This document shows positions 1-9,500 of a stretch of 64,000 nt of DNA, piece by piece (within the stretch, counting starts at the first letter, position 1; each line of letters opens with the position of its first letter). The DNA is taken from contig OX336344.1 in assembly GCA_946902875.1 (NCBI GenBank), positions 21,969,791-22,033,790 on the forward strand. Reading direction: 5' to 3'. The notes beneath the pieces are model-generated. The model was not told where the DNA came from, ran no database searches, and saw only the letters and a program-made list of their open reading frames with translations. The translations under genes and the position numbers were made by a program. This DNA comes from Nematopogon swammerdamellus (taxonomy: Eukaryota > Arthropoda > Insecta > Lepidoptera > Adelidae).

Positions 1-118
1 ACAAAAGTTCATGTGACAGATGGATAGATCTCAGCGAGACCTGAAGTTTGAGTACCAACACAATGGATCCAGCTTCAGTGGTTCTCGAGTTATGACCAAA
101 ACAATACTTCATGACGAA
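1..118 (+). repeat. Dispersed ~103-bp repeat, single copy
   Basis: This stretch reads like the tandem unit at 28404-28635 (GTGACAGATGG, then AGATCTCA, then GAGTACCAACAC, then GTGGTTCTCGAG, then ATGACCAAAAC). Here one unit is seen; there it is repeated about 2.2 times inside a P-like element. It has no coding potential. Confidence 0.6.
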
Positions 119-125
119 GTTTCTA

Positions 126-326
126 GTTCTCACAGAAAACGGGATGGTACGGAACCCTCTTTACGTTAGCTCGACTCGAACTTGACCACTAAAAAAAAAA
201 TTCTCCGGGATATACGCTACCTACCAATATACAAAGTTTCGTCAAAAAATCCTAAGCCTTCTATTACTCACAGAAAACGGGATGGTACGGAACCCTCTTT
301 ACGCGAGCTCGACTCGAACTTGACCA
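126..326 (+). repeat. Two direct copies of a ~60-bp repeat
   Basis: Positions 126-188 and 266-326 are near-identical: CTCACAGAAAACGGGATGG, then TACGGAACCCTCTTTACG, then GAGCTCGACTCGAACTTG. The TACGGAACCCT and CTCG-CACTTGG-like words recur at 44860, 51540 and 52960, so this is part of a common dispersed element. Confidence 0.6.
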
Positions 327-404
327 CTTTCCAATGATATATATATATTTGCCCATGATTTAAAAAAAAACATTTAAAATTCTAGGTTTGAAACCTATCG
401 GGTC

Positions 405-802
405 GCATATTTCCATAGTCCACTAGGCGAGTTGCTATGATTGGTCGTTCTCAGTTTTGGGGGAAAATTGAAATTTCGTAAGTATTTTGGAAAATAAAGT
501 TTTTTTATGTGGTTATAAAAAAATTACCTTAACCTAATTTTAACAACCTAACATTGCTAAAAAAAAAACGAAAAAAATTTTGGCAACGGGACTCGAACCC
601 ATGGTCGAGTTGAGATCGAAAAAATAAAGCCCTACACCATACCATTGAGCTACCAAATCACATAACCGACCTAACGAATATCGGATTCACTAGGTTCGCT
701 GGGCTGGGAGTGCCGGGGGCGGAGCCAGACGAAATTTAAATTTTCCGCCAAACTGGCATCGACCAATCAGCATAATTCGCCTAGTGGACTTTGGATATAT
801 GC
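405..802. mobile_element. MITE with ~45-bp terminal inverted repeats and 9-bp target duplication
   Basis: The left end GCATATTTCCATAGTCCAC (405 on) is the inverted match of the right end (GTGGACTTTGGATATATGC, ending 802); similarity runs about 45 bp inward to ATTGGTCG. Perfect 9-bp direct repeats TATCGGGTC flank it at 396-404 and 803-811. A 9-bp duplication fits Mutator-like elements, but no transposase is present. The interior carries a tRNA-like sequence on the minus strand (583-660). Confidence 0.8.
583..660 (-). other. tRNA-like pol III promoter sequence inside MITE
   Basis: On the minus strand there is a box A-like TAGCTCAATGG and a box B-like GGTTCGAGTCCC with a T-arm that can pair (ATGGG/CCCGT). 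TTTGGTA can pair with TGCCAAA as an acceptor-like stem. A normal D-stem and a 5-bp anticodon stem are not seen, so this is a tRNA-derived relic rather than a working tRNA gene. Confidence 0.45.
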
Positions 803-1018
803 TATCGGGTCTTACGCAAGCCCTACTCCTGCTAAGCTACAAGCGAGTTTAATAATCCGCGCAAATTTCCGTATCTGTTGCTGAGCTCGACTCACAGCTA
901 CCTACTATTTTCGCGGGGATCTTCGCCCCTTCCCCACCGACGTGTTCGAAATTGAAGGCCGCGTTCACTGCTATTTCCGCCTTAAGAATTAATTCCTAAT
1001 TCTTAATTTAAGAACTTA

Positions 1019-1195
1019 TATGGAATAACGCACGCACGTCGCAACGCACCACGCAACGCGCGCCCCTCGTATGGCTGGCTGACCGACCTGCGAGCGCGTC
1101 GGGGCGGAGGCGGCGTGCCTCGCTCGCTCGCTCGCCTCGCCCGCCGCCCCGCCGCCCGCGCCCGCGCTATTCCCCGCGCTCGCACTTCATGCGAA
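1019..1195. other. CpG- and GC-rich segment of unknown role
   Basis: A sharp GC-rich block (CGCACGCACG, CTCGCTCGCTCGCTCGCC, CCGCCGCCCGCG) stands in AT-rich surroundings. Similar blocks occur inside the pogo-like element (3650-3830). I see no supported exon; it may be transposon-derived or a promoter-like island. Confidence 0.3.
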
Positions 1196-1214
1196 GTTAG
1201 TTTTTTTTTCAAAT

Positions 1215-1670
1215 AATAAAATTCCGTGGATAAAAACGACACAAATTATGAATAGTGTTTTGTTACACCATAATAATCAAAAAGACGTAAACTCTAATAA
1301 CCCGTCTTTTCTTTTGTGGCTTTTAGAGGTTGTTGTAATAAAAATATTAAAGATCTATAAATGTCGTGGATGAATTCGACACAAAATATTTTGAACAACA
1401 GATATCACTACTCTAAAACGCGTAACACCTATTTAACCTTTTCTAATATTCTTTTAGAGCTATTTGGGCGATGTATTAGGTACTGGTTAAATATAAGGAT
1501 TTCCGTGGACAGAGATGACACAAAATGATTTTGCACATCGGTTACTACTTCAATATTATCATGAAAGTAAAATTTTCTTTTCTAATTTTCTTTTCGTCCA
1601 ATACTGATCTAAAAGACAAATACCTAAATTTCTACGTATGCAAATTCCTAGGATGACACAAACTAATATA
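1215..1670 (+). repeat. Degenerate ~140-bp tandem repeat, about 3-4 units
   Basis: The phrase CCGTGGA(T/C)...GACACAAA recurs near 1221, 1361, 1501 and 1645, each about 140 bp apart. Each unit also carries a TTTTCT...TTCTTTT pyrimidine run. Divergence is high, so the array is old. Confidence 0.5.
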
Positions 1671-1765
1671 TTAGGTTGGGCAAATGGTTCGGAAACTATA
1701 TGCGAAAAATAAAAAACTTTAATATTTTTGAAACCAAAAACTCTAGCGCTACAGGTCTAGTAGTA

Positions 1766-1922
1766 CCATGCCAAGGTGAGAGGTGGCGAGCCCGTCGCCC
1801 TTTAGCACGGCATCTTGTCCTTATCCCTTAGTCGCCTTTTACGACATGCACGGGGAGAGATGCAGTGAGGCTATTCTTTTTAAGTACCGGCCCCACACGG
1901 TACAGTACCGGCCCCATACGGT
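1766..1922 (-). mobile_element. SINE A fragment
   Basis: The 5' half of SINE A lies in reverse orientation, ending in the inverse of its head (GTACCGGCCCCACACGG), followed by a second partial copy of the same head sequence. Confidence 0.65.
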
Positions 1923-2103
1923 ATTCAGGATGAAGGAATTAGTACTAATAATAGTAGTAGAAAGAAGGATTAAGTACTACTTATTGCATATAATTTTTTC
2001 TTTTTATAATGTTATTGGGGTTCCATACCTCAAAATAAAAAAAAGAAACCCTTATAGGATCACTTTGTTGTCCGCCCGTCTGTCCGTCTGTCTGTCCGTC
2101 TGC

Positions 2104-2226
2104 CAAGCATCACCTACAACATCCGTGACGTCATCCCATAACTGACACCTTTGTGAACTAGGTGCCGTGTCAGTGCTTCCCATTGGTCGTACCGGCTATA
2201 CAGAACTGGATGGAAAATGCGAACTA
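2104..2226 (-). mobile_element. SINE B tail, split by a pogo/Tigger element
   Basis: The SINE B 3' module in reverse (CACCTACAACATCCGTGACG ... GAACTGGATGGAAAATGCG) stops at 2226 and resumes at 3907 (TTCACATAGCCATCTCGACTG). Removing the intervening element restores the usual SINE order. The other half runs to about 3956. Confidence 0.75.
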
Positions 2227-3906
2227 CAGTAGAGCCTCTGTAATCCGGGCAGGTAAAAAACCAGGCTATGCCGGATTATCGAGGCGTCCGGATCACTGGC
2301 GGCTGGTCCTAAAGTGCGCTCGTGCGCCGCACTACCATACCACGAGAAGTCTTCACTTCACTCAAAATAAATAATATCTTACAACATAGCTACATTAAAA
2401 CCATAATGATCGTACTCCAAATAAATACGAATGTGAATTCGACCTTATTTTATAGATCACAAGGCACTTTTTGCGTTTAAACGCGCGCCCCGTGCGGAAT
2501 CGAGTAACGCACGCGGGTCTCCCAAACTGAATGTATGGGTATCGGCAAAACACCGCTGGCGCGTGAGACAAAAGATACTTCATAGAAACAATATGGGCCG
2601 AAATGGAGTTCTGCGTGCGGCGCACGAGCGCCAAACAAGGACGCTATATCGTGAATACCCGCGCGTGCGACACGTCACGAGCGATTCGTTTTGCACGAGT
2701 CCGTCTGCATAGAGTCAGCGCGCTGTCATGTGATGTCATATACCCGTTAGCGCGCGAATATTTAAAATTGGATATGGTTAGGTTTTGTGCTTTCTGTCAC
2801 GTGATACTGTGAATTAAGTGGTGCCGATATTTGCCTAAGCGTTGTTTAAAGGTAAGGCTTTACAATCAGGTGATCCCGGGTTCAATAAATGCTTATTGAC
2901 TTTTATTTTTATATATTTTTTGAAGTATTTTTGGGACATTACTAATGTTTTCTTTTTGAAAGCTGCAGTAGTGTTGTGGTCTATGGGTGTGTTTATAAAG
3001 ATACTAAAAATGAGTTAAAAAACTTGTTTGGATTTTTTTTCTTGTTTTTTGCAACTCATTGAGTTTCTTGAGAATATTCATACTAGGTACGTACATAATA
3101 AAACGCAGGCGTTTAAAAAATTCGGAAGTCCTGATCTTAAAATAACATGACGGGAATGTGTTGGGAAATTTGGTATTTAAGTACCTAGGTAGGTAGGTAC
3201 TTAGCGCACTACCGGTCACTGAAGTCACCAGCCGCCACTGGTCCGGATTATAGTATCTAAATATTTTCATTAATGAAACAACTAATTTTCCATACAATAA
3301 ATTGGTTTTATTTATTCCGAACAATAATTACATATTGTTTTTTATAATAATAATTACACATGAAGTTAGGTACAACGTACGTTTAATACGTTTTAAAAAA
3401 GTCTGTAATATTTTTCTGCTTGCACTTAACCAGTTTCATTTCGAAAGCTTGCTCTATAAGTCGATGAAGAAACATGATATTATGACTATCTAAGTCATAC
3501 ATAATCTTCAGCCCATTTTAAGGCAGTGTTCAATGCTGCCACAGCTTCTGAAGGGGAACTTTCTTGTGAGACTTGTTAGCAAGAACGACGGCGCCATTCT
3601 TAACTACATTCGTCACACAACTTAGAAGTCACGAACATTTGTTCACAAACATTTATTCGGCGTCGCGTAAATCGCGGCCGCACTCGGTCGCTCGGGTTCA
3701 CTCGCTCTGTAGCCAAAACACACGCACGCGCGCTCGATCGCTGAGCAATACTGACAAGAAGGCGCGCGCGGGGCGTGGACGCATCACGCGGGCCGCCAGC
3801 GCGCGCCGCCCGCGCGCGTCCCACCCTTTGTCGATCCCGACCATCAGCTGTCTGAATTACAGGGATCACCGGACTACTCGGGGTCCGGATTATAGGGGCT
3901 CTACTG
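2227..3906 (-). mobile_element. Pogo/Tigger-type (Tc1/mariner) DNA transposon, internally deleted
   Basis: The terminal inverted repeats are CAGTAGAGCCTCTGTAATCC (2227) and the inverse of CAGTAGAGCCCCTATAATCC (ending 3906). TA lies on both sides (2225-2226, 3907-3908), as expected for the superfamily. The 1680-bp element sits inside a SINE B copy. A broken transposase C-terminus is on the minus strand at 3383-3560; the DNA-binding and DDE portions are missing and a GC-rich 300-bp block occupies their place. Confidence 0.85.
3383..3560 (-). pseudogene. Tigger/pogo transposase C-terminal remnant with PCNA-binding-like motif
   Basis: Minus-strand translation gives SSPSEAVAALNTALKWAEDYV, then a one-base frameshift, then FLHRLIEQAFEMKLVKCKQK, then NITDFFKTY and a stop. 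The SEAVAAL..AL.WAE helix and the terminal Q-x-x-I-T-D-F-F are typical of Tigger/pogo transposases. QKNITDFF fits the PIP-box consensus (Q-x-x-I-x-x-F-F), which is known from pogo as a likely PCNA contact. The catalytic DDE region is absent and the frame is broken, so it is not functional. Confidence 0.7.
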
Positions 3907-4066
3907 TATTCACATAGCCATCTCGACTGACCTTTCATACAGTGTGTTGTATTCATCATTACTATTTACCCATTGAAGGTTAACTGAAGGGATCACTTTG
4001 TTTTTTTTTTCTTGTAGGTACTGTTTTCGTTCGATTGTGTGCAATAAAACACAACATCCCCAGGTA

Positions 4067-4101
4067 CAGTCTCGGGTCCTTCAAGAGGGGCGTGAATGGG
4101 C
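4067..4101 (+). mobile_element. LINE 3' tail, left part, split by Mutator-like element
   Basis: GTCTCGGGTCCTTCAAGAGG and the next 15 bases match the LINE tail at 16686-16832. The tail stops at 4101 and resumes at 6117 after a 2-kb insertion. Confidence 0.7.
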
Positions 4102-4540
4102 CTTCCGGACCATAATGTTAAATTTGCAAAATGTTTAATTCTTATCATGTTGAATTCGCAAAATGTTAAATCCTAAAACGTTGAATTCGTAAAAAGTTGA
4201 ATATCTCATGAGTACCACAATGTTGAGTTTGCCGAGTTCGCTAAAAGTTGAACATTGTGTTCCGGGAGGATGTTTTTACTTTATGTTTTAGATTATCAAG
4301 GGGTTATGTTTTAAAAATAAAAAAAAATAAAATTTATGTTAAATTTTTATTTATTAACGTACATTAAAAACAAAATCTAGTTACTTGTAATCCTTAACTA
4401 AAATCAAAACCTTACTTGTAATCATTAACTAAAACACTCTACGTGTAATCCTTAACGAAAAACAAAACAAAAATTTAACGTAAAAAGACGTTAGAAATTA
4501 ATTAAAATCCTAATTTAAGTCTAGTATAAATATTTTTTCT

Positions 4541-4743
4541 CTAAAATTGCAAGGGCCGCAATTTTTTCTTTTCGAGTTTTTTCAATAACAGCGAATATCG
4601 TTTATCGAATAATATATCTTTTACTCTTCTATTTTTCTTAAAGGGAAAAAAGAAAGATCTTGCAACTTGACGATCATAATAAGTAGCTTCTTTTAATAAC
4701 GTTTGAATGACCAAAAATAAATTCGGTGTTTTTGGTAGTCTAG
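4541..4743 (-). pseudogene. Putative MULE transposase C-terminal fragment
   Basis: The minus-strand frame reads TRLPKTPNLFLVIQTLLKEA and then a basic, lysine-rich tail ending KKLEKKKLRPLQF. It resembles the P-N-x-x-x-F-I..L..E segment at the end of MULE-type proteins. It continues the frame broken at 5604, on the other side of the inserted LINE fragment and TIR element. Assignment rests on motif memory, not a search. Confidence 0.5.
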
Positions 4744-4745
4744 TC

Positions 4746-5424
4746 GAGGAGTTCCCCGTGGACCAACTGAGTGGCACAACTAGTTGTGCCATCCCGAAAA
4801 CTATTCCCAATGACACAACTACCTAGTTGGTACACTGCACTCGGATTCGTCATATTTTAACATTTTCAACATAAGAAATGGTTCTTTATGTTCTGAGAAT
4901 ACGATTATATTGTAAGTAAATGTTGGTAATTTATTTCATGTTGATAATATAACAATGAAAAAAAAACTAAAATTAACACCTATTAAATAAAAAAAAAAAA
5001 TCATCCATCTCCGCAGACTCCCCCGCCGTACCCAAAACACTAGCCGAGATAAGTAAATAAAAAAAACTAGATCTGATGAAAGTGCATAGTTGTGGTAATT
5101 CATATTTATATAAATAAGAACTTTATTTATTTCCAAATAAAGATTGTTTCTTTAATTTGTTTGTAAACGTTATCACAAAAATGGTCATTCTGTTATTCAA
5201 TGTTGTGATTTTGAGATGAAACACACGAAAATGTAGTATGAATTTCAATTTTACACTAGTTGTGTCATGGGGAATAAATTCGCAAATGAATTCCCTATGG
5301 CACAACTAGTTGTGACACTCAGTTGATATGAATTTCATAGTTGTGTCATGGGGAATAAATTGGCAAATGAATTCCCTGTGGCACAACTAGTTGTGCCACT
5401 CAGTTGGTCCACGGGGAATTCCTC
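4746..5424. mobile_element. TIR element (hAT-like, 8-bp duplication) nested in the MULE
   Basis: Left end GAGGAGTTCCCCGTGGACCA and right end (inverse of GAGGAATTCCCCGTGGACCA) are near-perfect inverted repeats of about 47 bp, continuing into TGGCACAACTAGTTGTGCCA. GTCTAGTC flanks it at 4738-4745 and 5425-5432. The 679-bp interior holds internal copies of the ACAACTAGTTGTG palindrome and no transposase. A fragment of the same family lies at 37968-38035. Confidence 0.75.
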
Positions 5425-5426
5425 GT

Positions 5427-5603
5427 CTAGTCAACGCAGACTAGCTGACGAGGGCTTGATGCGAGCCGAAACGTGAAGCATGCGCGGGAAATTTAGAGTG
5501 GCCACTCGCTAGTCCCGACCTCGATTAATACCCTCCTCTACTGCCGATGGGCCCGGATATGTTCGGTGAAGCCATCGCAAGCTTAGATCCACACCTTCCT
5601 TCC
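5427..5603 (+). mobile_element. R2/R4-type LINE, 3' UTR fragment (copy C)
   Basis: CTAGTCAACGCAGACTAGCT through CCACACCTTCC matches the 3' UTR of the LINE copies at 11416 and 15315. It is severely 5'-truncated, as is usual for target-primed reverse transcription. It lies within the MULE coding remnant. Confidence 0.75.
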
Positions 5604-5813
5604 TATTTTTCGGTGATATCCTTTACACGAATTAGTTGTTCTGTGGGTATCTTCGGCACAACTAATCAAATTGTGATCCGTGCTGATCCACTGACCTTCA
5701 AAATACTGAAGAAAACAGTGCAAATTTTCTGAATCACTAGGGGCAGCATCCACAATATCCCGCCAGGTCATATGCGTCGGTGGAAGTAACACAAAATAAG
5801 AGCACAAATACAT
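5604..5813 (-). pseudogene. Putative MULE transposase fragment (upstream part)
   Basis: Minus-strand frame: TWRDIVDAAPSDSENLHCFL, QYFEGQWISTDHN, then EDTHRTTNSCKGYHRKIGR. The Y-x-x-x-W and R-T-N/T-N-S-x-x-G-x-H-x-K pattern is what I associate with MULE transposases. The frame is cut at about 5604 by the LINE fragment and continues, in sense, at 4743. Confidence 0.5.
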
Positions 5814-6116
5814 TAATTATGAAGTTGACACTGACAATAGTAAAGGATAATGACAAATCACATCACTTTATTACAAGTGGCCAGTACTAGTATTGGTTCA
5901 CAGACGATTTTAGGAATTCAACACTGTTTAAAGAAAGTCCAGAAAATTACACTTTTTGCGAATTCAACGTTTTGTTATTAAACATTTTAGGAATTCAACA
6001 TTGTGGGTTCAGAAAATTAAACTTTTTACGAATTCAACGTTTTGGGATTCAACATTTTGCGAAATCAACATGATAAGAATTCAACATTTTGCAAATTCAA
6101 CATTATGGTCCGGAAG

Positions 6117-6236
6117 GTGAATGGGCACCTGTCAGGCCGGGATGGCATTCGCAACCTCCGCATACGACCTAATGTCCAGGGGCGTCGTTAGGCATCTTAT
6201 GGGTGGCTCGGCGCCAGAGGTCGCGCTTTCAATAAA
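6117..6236 (+). mobile_element. LINE 3' tail, right part
   Basis: This continues the tail from 4101 (GGCACCTGTCAGGCCGGGAT ... GGCTCGGCGCC) and ends in AATAAAAAAAAATAA. The same tail is at 16686-16832 and, shortened, at 51765-51850. Confidence 0.7.
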
Positions 6237-6367
6237 AAAAAATAAAGTTATAAATATTGAAAAAAAATATATATAATACAGGAGTTTGAAAAGACGGATT
6301 TACTCTATAAGCGGTTTCTTCCAGTCAACCTTTAAATTTCTACAAAAATATATTATTCTATTTTCAG

Positions 6368-6578
6368 AACGGCTTGCAATCTATACACAACGTTTAGCAG
6401 AAACGTTGACAAGGAGCAGTCTGTCCCACTCTGGGTAGTGACCGACGGTACGGACGAGAAGAGAACATTACTCCTCACTGTCAACTCGTTCGAGGATCAT
6501 TTCAACCGTGGCATCGTGACGTACGAAGGTGAAATCTCACTGGACGAGATATCTTTTGAGAAATTGGCTGGAAGTGAG
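6368..6578 (+). CDS. zwilch: zwilch exon (first one seen)
   Basis: Acceptor TTTTCAG, donor GAG/GTATGC. It starts in phase with one leftover base and ends in phase 0. The translation includes LYTTFSRNVDKEQSVPLWV and EDHFNRGIVTYEGEISL, matching the family's LYT...LPPLWV core of the N-terminal domain. The other two frames are closed by stops. Because it opens mid-codon, at least one coding exon must lie upstream. Confidence 0.8.
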
Positions 6579-9500
6579 GTATGCCATAATTATAAGGGTA
6601 ATGGGTAATCATAAGGACCGTGCCGAGGCGATAGGTGGCTACCCTGTCGCCCTTTAGCACTGCATCTTGTTCTTATTCCTTAGTTGCCTTTTACAACATG
6701 CATGTGGAGAGATGGAGTGGGGCTATTCAAGTAAACCCACCAGATAAGAAAAATAATAAATAACAATTGAGTGTATTTATTAATTTATTACGAAATAAAC
6801 AAAATGGGGTTACCAAAATATAAATTTCTTGAGAAAACGAGTGCCTCCGCTTAACTCAGCACGAGCCGGGGTAATCTTATCACCAGATCAGAATACGTAG
6901 AGTATAAATACCTACCTAATGTGTGCGAGAAGACATAACATAGAATTGTTAAAACCACCTCATTCGGGAATTCTGAAAAATTCCCAGGAACTCTGGAATT
7001 TGAAAAATATTTCCTGGTAATAATACCTATATTTAGTAACTTTTGACACTTTTGAATATGCTGTAATGTACGAATACCTTATTAAAAATCCCAATAATTA
7101 TTTTCAAATCATAATCACTTCCATACTCAATAATTTTTATCAAAATTATTTTTGCCTTTTTAAATAACGTATTCATACATTACAGCATGTTACAAGTGTC
7201 AAAATTTACTACCGGGAAATATTTCTCAAATCCCCAAGAATTTTTCAGAATTCCCGAAATAAGTGGTTTTAATCGCTCCAATGTTATGTTCTCTCTCCAT
7301 CATTAGGTAATTATACTCTTACCTATTCCGATCCCTGCTTGTCACTTAAAAAAAAGTTTTCTCAACAAAACTTTCAACAAGAGATAAGACTAATCCAACT
7401 CGTGGTGTACGGCGGGGCAAGTATCTCGCGTGGCTTCACTCCGACCTGGACCGAGAGCGGAGGGCCCTGCGCTTGTGCGCGCGCGGCGGGCGCGGCTGCT
7501 GGCCGTCCCCGAAGCGGAAGCGGCCGCCCTGCCGCTTCAGGATCCCAAAGCTTACGCCGCGCCTCAGCACAGCGCCCACGCGACGCCCTGCATAATTGTT
7601 CTTTATGTATTTTTTATTTATTTATTATTATTAATAGGTTAAGTGCTATTGCGCTGATATCAAATCAATTATTTAGTTTTTTTTTATGTAATCCGGTATG
7701 GTTGGCTGAGTCGGAGGGGCCAAAGCACATGCTCCGACCAGCCAATATCACCTCCGAGAAGGTAGGTGCCATACCGGAGACTTCCCTGGATTGTTGGCTA
7801 TACTGGACTAGAGGAGAACACAGCCGAGGTTGCTATGCGGCCATCTTACATCCAGTACGGTAGTACCAACCCAGTCGGCTGCAATTTGAGCCTACCACCT
7901 AGTAAGGGGCAAGGGAAGGGACCTACAGTTTTACACCGGTTCCGAACGGTGAAGCACCAGGTGTAGGTATGGACGTAATTTTTTTCGGCTCTCTCCTTGC
8001 GAAACCATGCTCAGTGAGTCGCCATGCCACCAGATTTGCGGACTGTTGCTAGGCTGTCTAGCCCGTCGATACGACGTTACATGCAATCTTTCATCCAGCA
8101 CGGTAATGCCAACCAAGTTGGCTACAATCTTTCATCCAGCACGGTGATGCCAACCCATTCGGCTACAATCTTTCATCCAGCACAATGATACAAACTCAGT
8201 CTGCTACGCTTTGAACCTACTGTCTAGCAAGGGGAAGGAGTGAGGTGTTAATAATGTAATAAATAATAAGTACCGAGTGAATTGTCTTCGCACCCGCACG
8301 AGGCCGCCATGGCTGCCGCCCTCGGCTCGGACTTGATCAGGCTCGTGACGGCCCTAGTGCTCCAGCTTGTGTGGTGAGACAGGTATTGAAGTGATTCTAG
8401 AACGAGCTGGGAGAGCTGCGCTCGCTGTTTGGGGTTAGCTCGACGAATTAATCTCTTGCCCCTTCCTCCTCCTCGGCTAGTGGACGCCACCACCGGTGGC
8501 ATGACGCTTCTAAGCGAACCGAATTAGATGATAATACTAGTATTTGTCTGGAGTACGCTTCTCCACGGCCGAGAGTTTGTCACCGCCGGCGGCAGAGAAT
8601 GGATTTGCTGTCGGTGCAGTTTTCTCAAGTTGTAACAAAGGTTGAGACGAAATTATATTGAAAACACGCACATTTGAAGAAATATTATGCCAAGAAAAAA
8701 AACAAACAATAGCTTGTCATTGTGAAATAATTGAATGAAAGTTTTTGAAAATGGAACAGATGATTTTTTATATAATTCGGTATTGGCGGTTGAGTTGAGT
8801 CAGAGTGGCCATAGTGCCTACATACATTTGCTTTCGACCAGTCGATATAAGAGGAGGTGCCATGCTGGAGACTTCCCTTTGAATCACTGGCTAAATTGAT
8901 CGGACTTCGTAGATTTTAGATTATATAGGTAGTAAAATAAACACTCTTTTACTTACATTTCTTAAAAAAAAAAAAAAAAAATAACAAAAACTATCAAAAG
9001 GAGCATTTTCAGATGTTCCTAGAACACTTGCGGCATTACCCCGCTGGATGGCAAGGCTTACCCTTTGACTAACTTTCTTCATCCAATTTTTGGAGTTTCC
9101 GGCATCTTAGTGCCAACAGTCCGACTTGTTCCCGCCCAGGGTCCTCCCAGGAAAAAGAACAAGGTGTACATTAAGATGTTATACATAAGTATTTTGGAGC
9201 TCTGGTCTATTGATTTTCTGTTTGATTTAGTTCTTCCAAATATCCACTTATAAATTTCGACATAATTTTTGTGCTATGTATAGCCGCCTGCTTATGTAAA
9301 ATTTCCATCTTTATATCGGCCTTTAAAATATCTATATATTTTTGTGCAGTTTTTGAAATAATTCCGGTGGTACCAATAACAATAGGAATAATTTTGCACG
9401 TTGTGCTCCAGTCTTTCCACTTTTAATGTATTACATTATATACATCTATATATACATATAATAAAATCGTAAATGCAAAAAGTCTGTAAATTGAATATAT

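Larger units (their letters stand above)
4102..6116 (-). mobile_element. Mutator-like element (MULE) carrying later insertions
   Basis: Ends CTTCCGGACCATAATGTT (4102) and its inverse (ending 6116) belong to terminal inverted repeats over 100 bp long, built of AAAxxTTGAATTCG-like words. The flanks GTGAATGGGC (4092-4101 and 6117-6126) are a 10-bp target duplication (8-10 bp allowing for end ambiguity). Long TIRs, an 8-10-bp duplication and minus-strand fragments resembling a MULE protein C-terminus agree. The interior was later hit by an R2/R4-type LINE fragment and another TIR element. Confidence 0.7.

Noticed and set aside
1670..1700. Mariner TIR (TTAGGTTGGGCAAATGG)
   Set aside because: The phrase resembles a mariner end, but no inverted partner or TA pair was found.
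3573..3959. Overlapping 114- and 119-codon ORFs in GC-rich sequence
   Set aside because: They lie across the pogo-like element end and its GC-rich block on both strands, with low-complexity Arg/Ala composition.
7339..7863. 174-codon ORF as an extra zwilch exon
   Set aside because: The flanking zwilch exons already join in phase and cover the expected family length. The ORF has no donor and its end is SINE C sequence.
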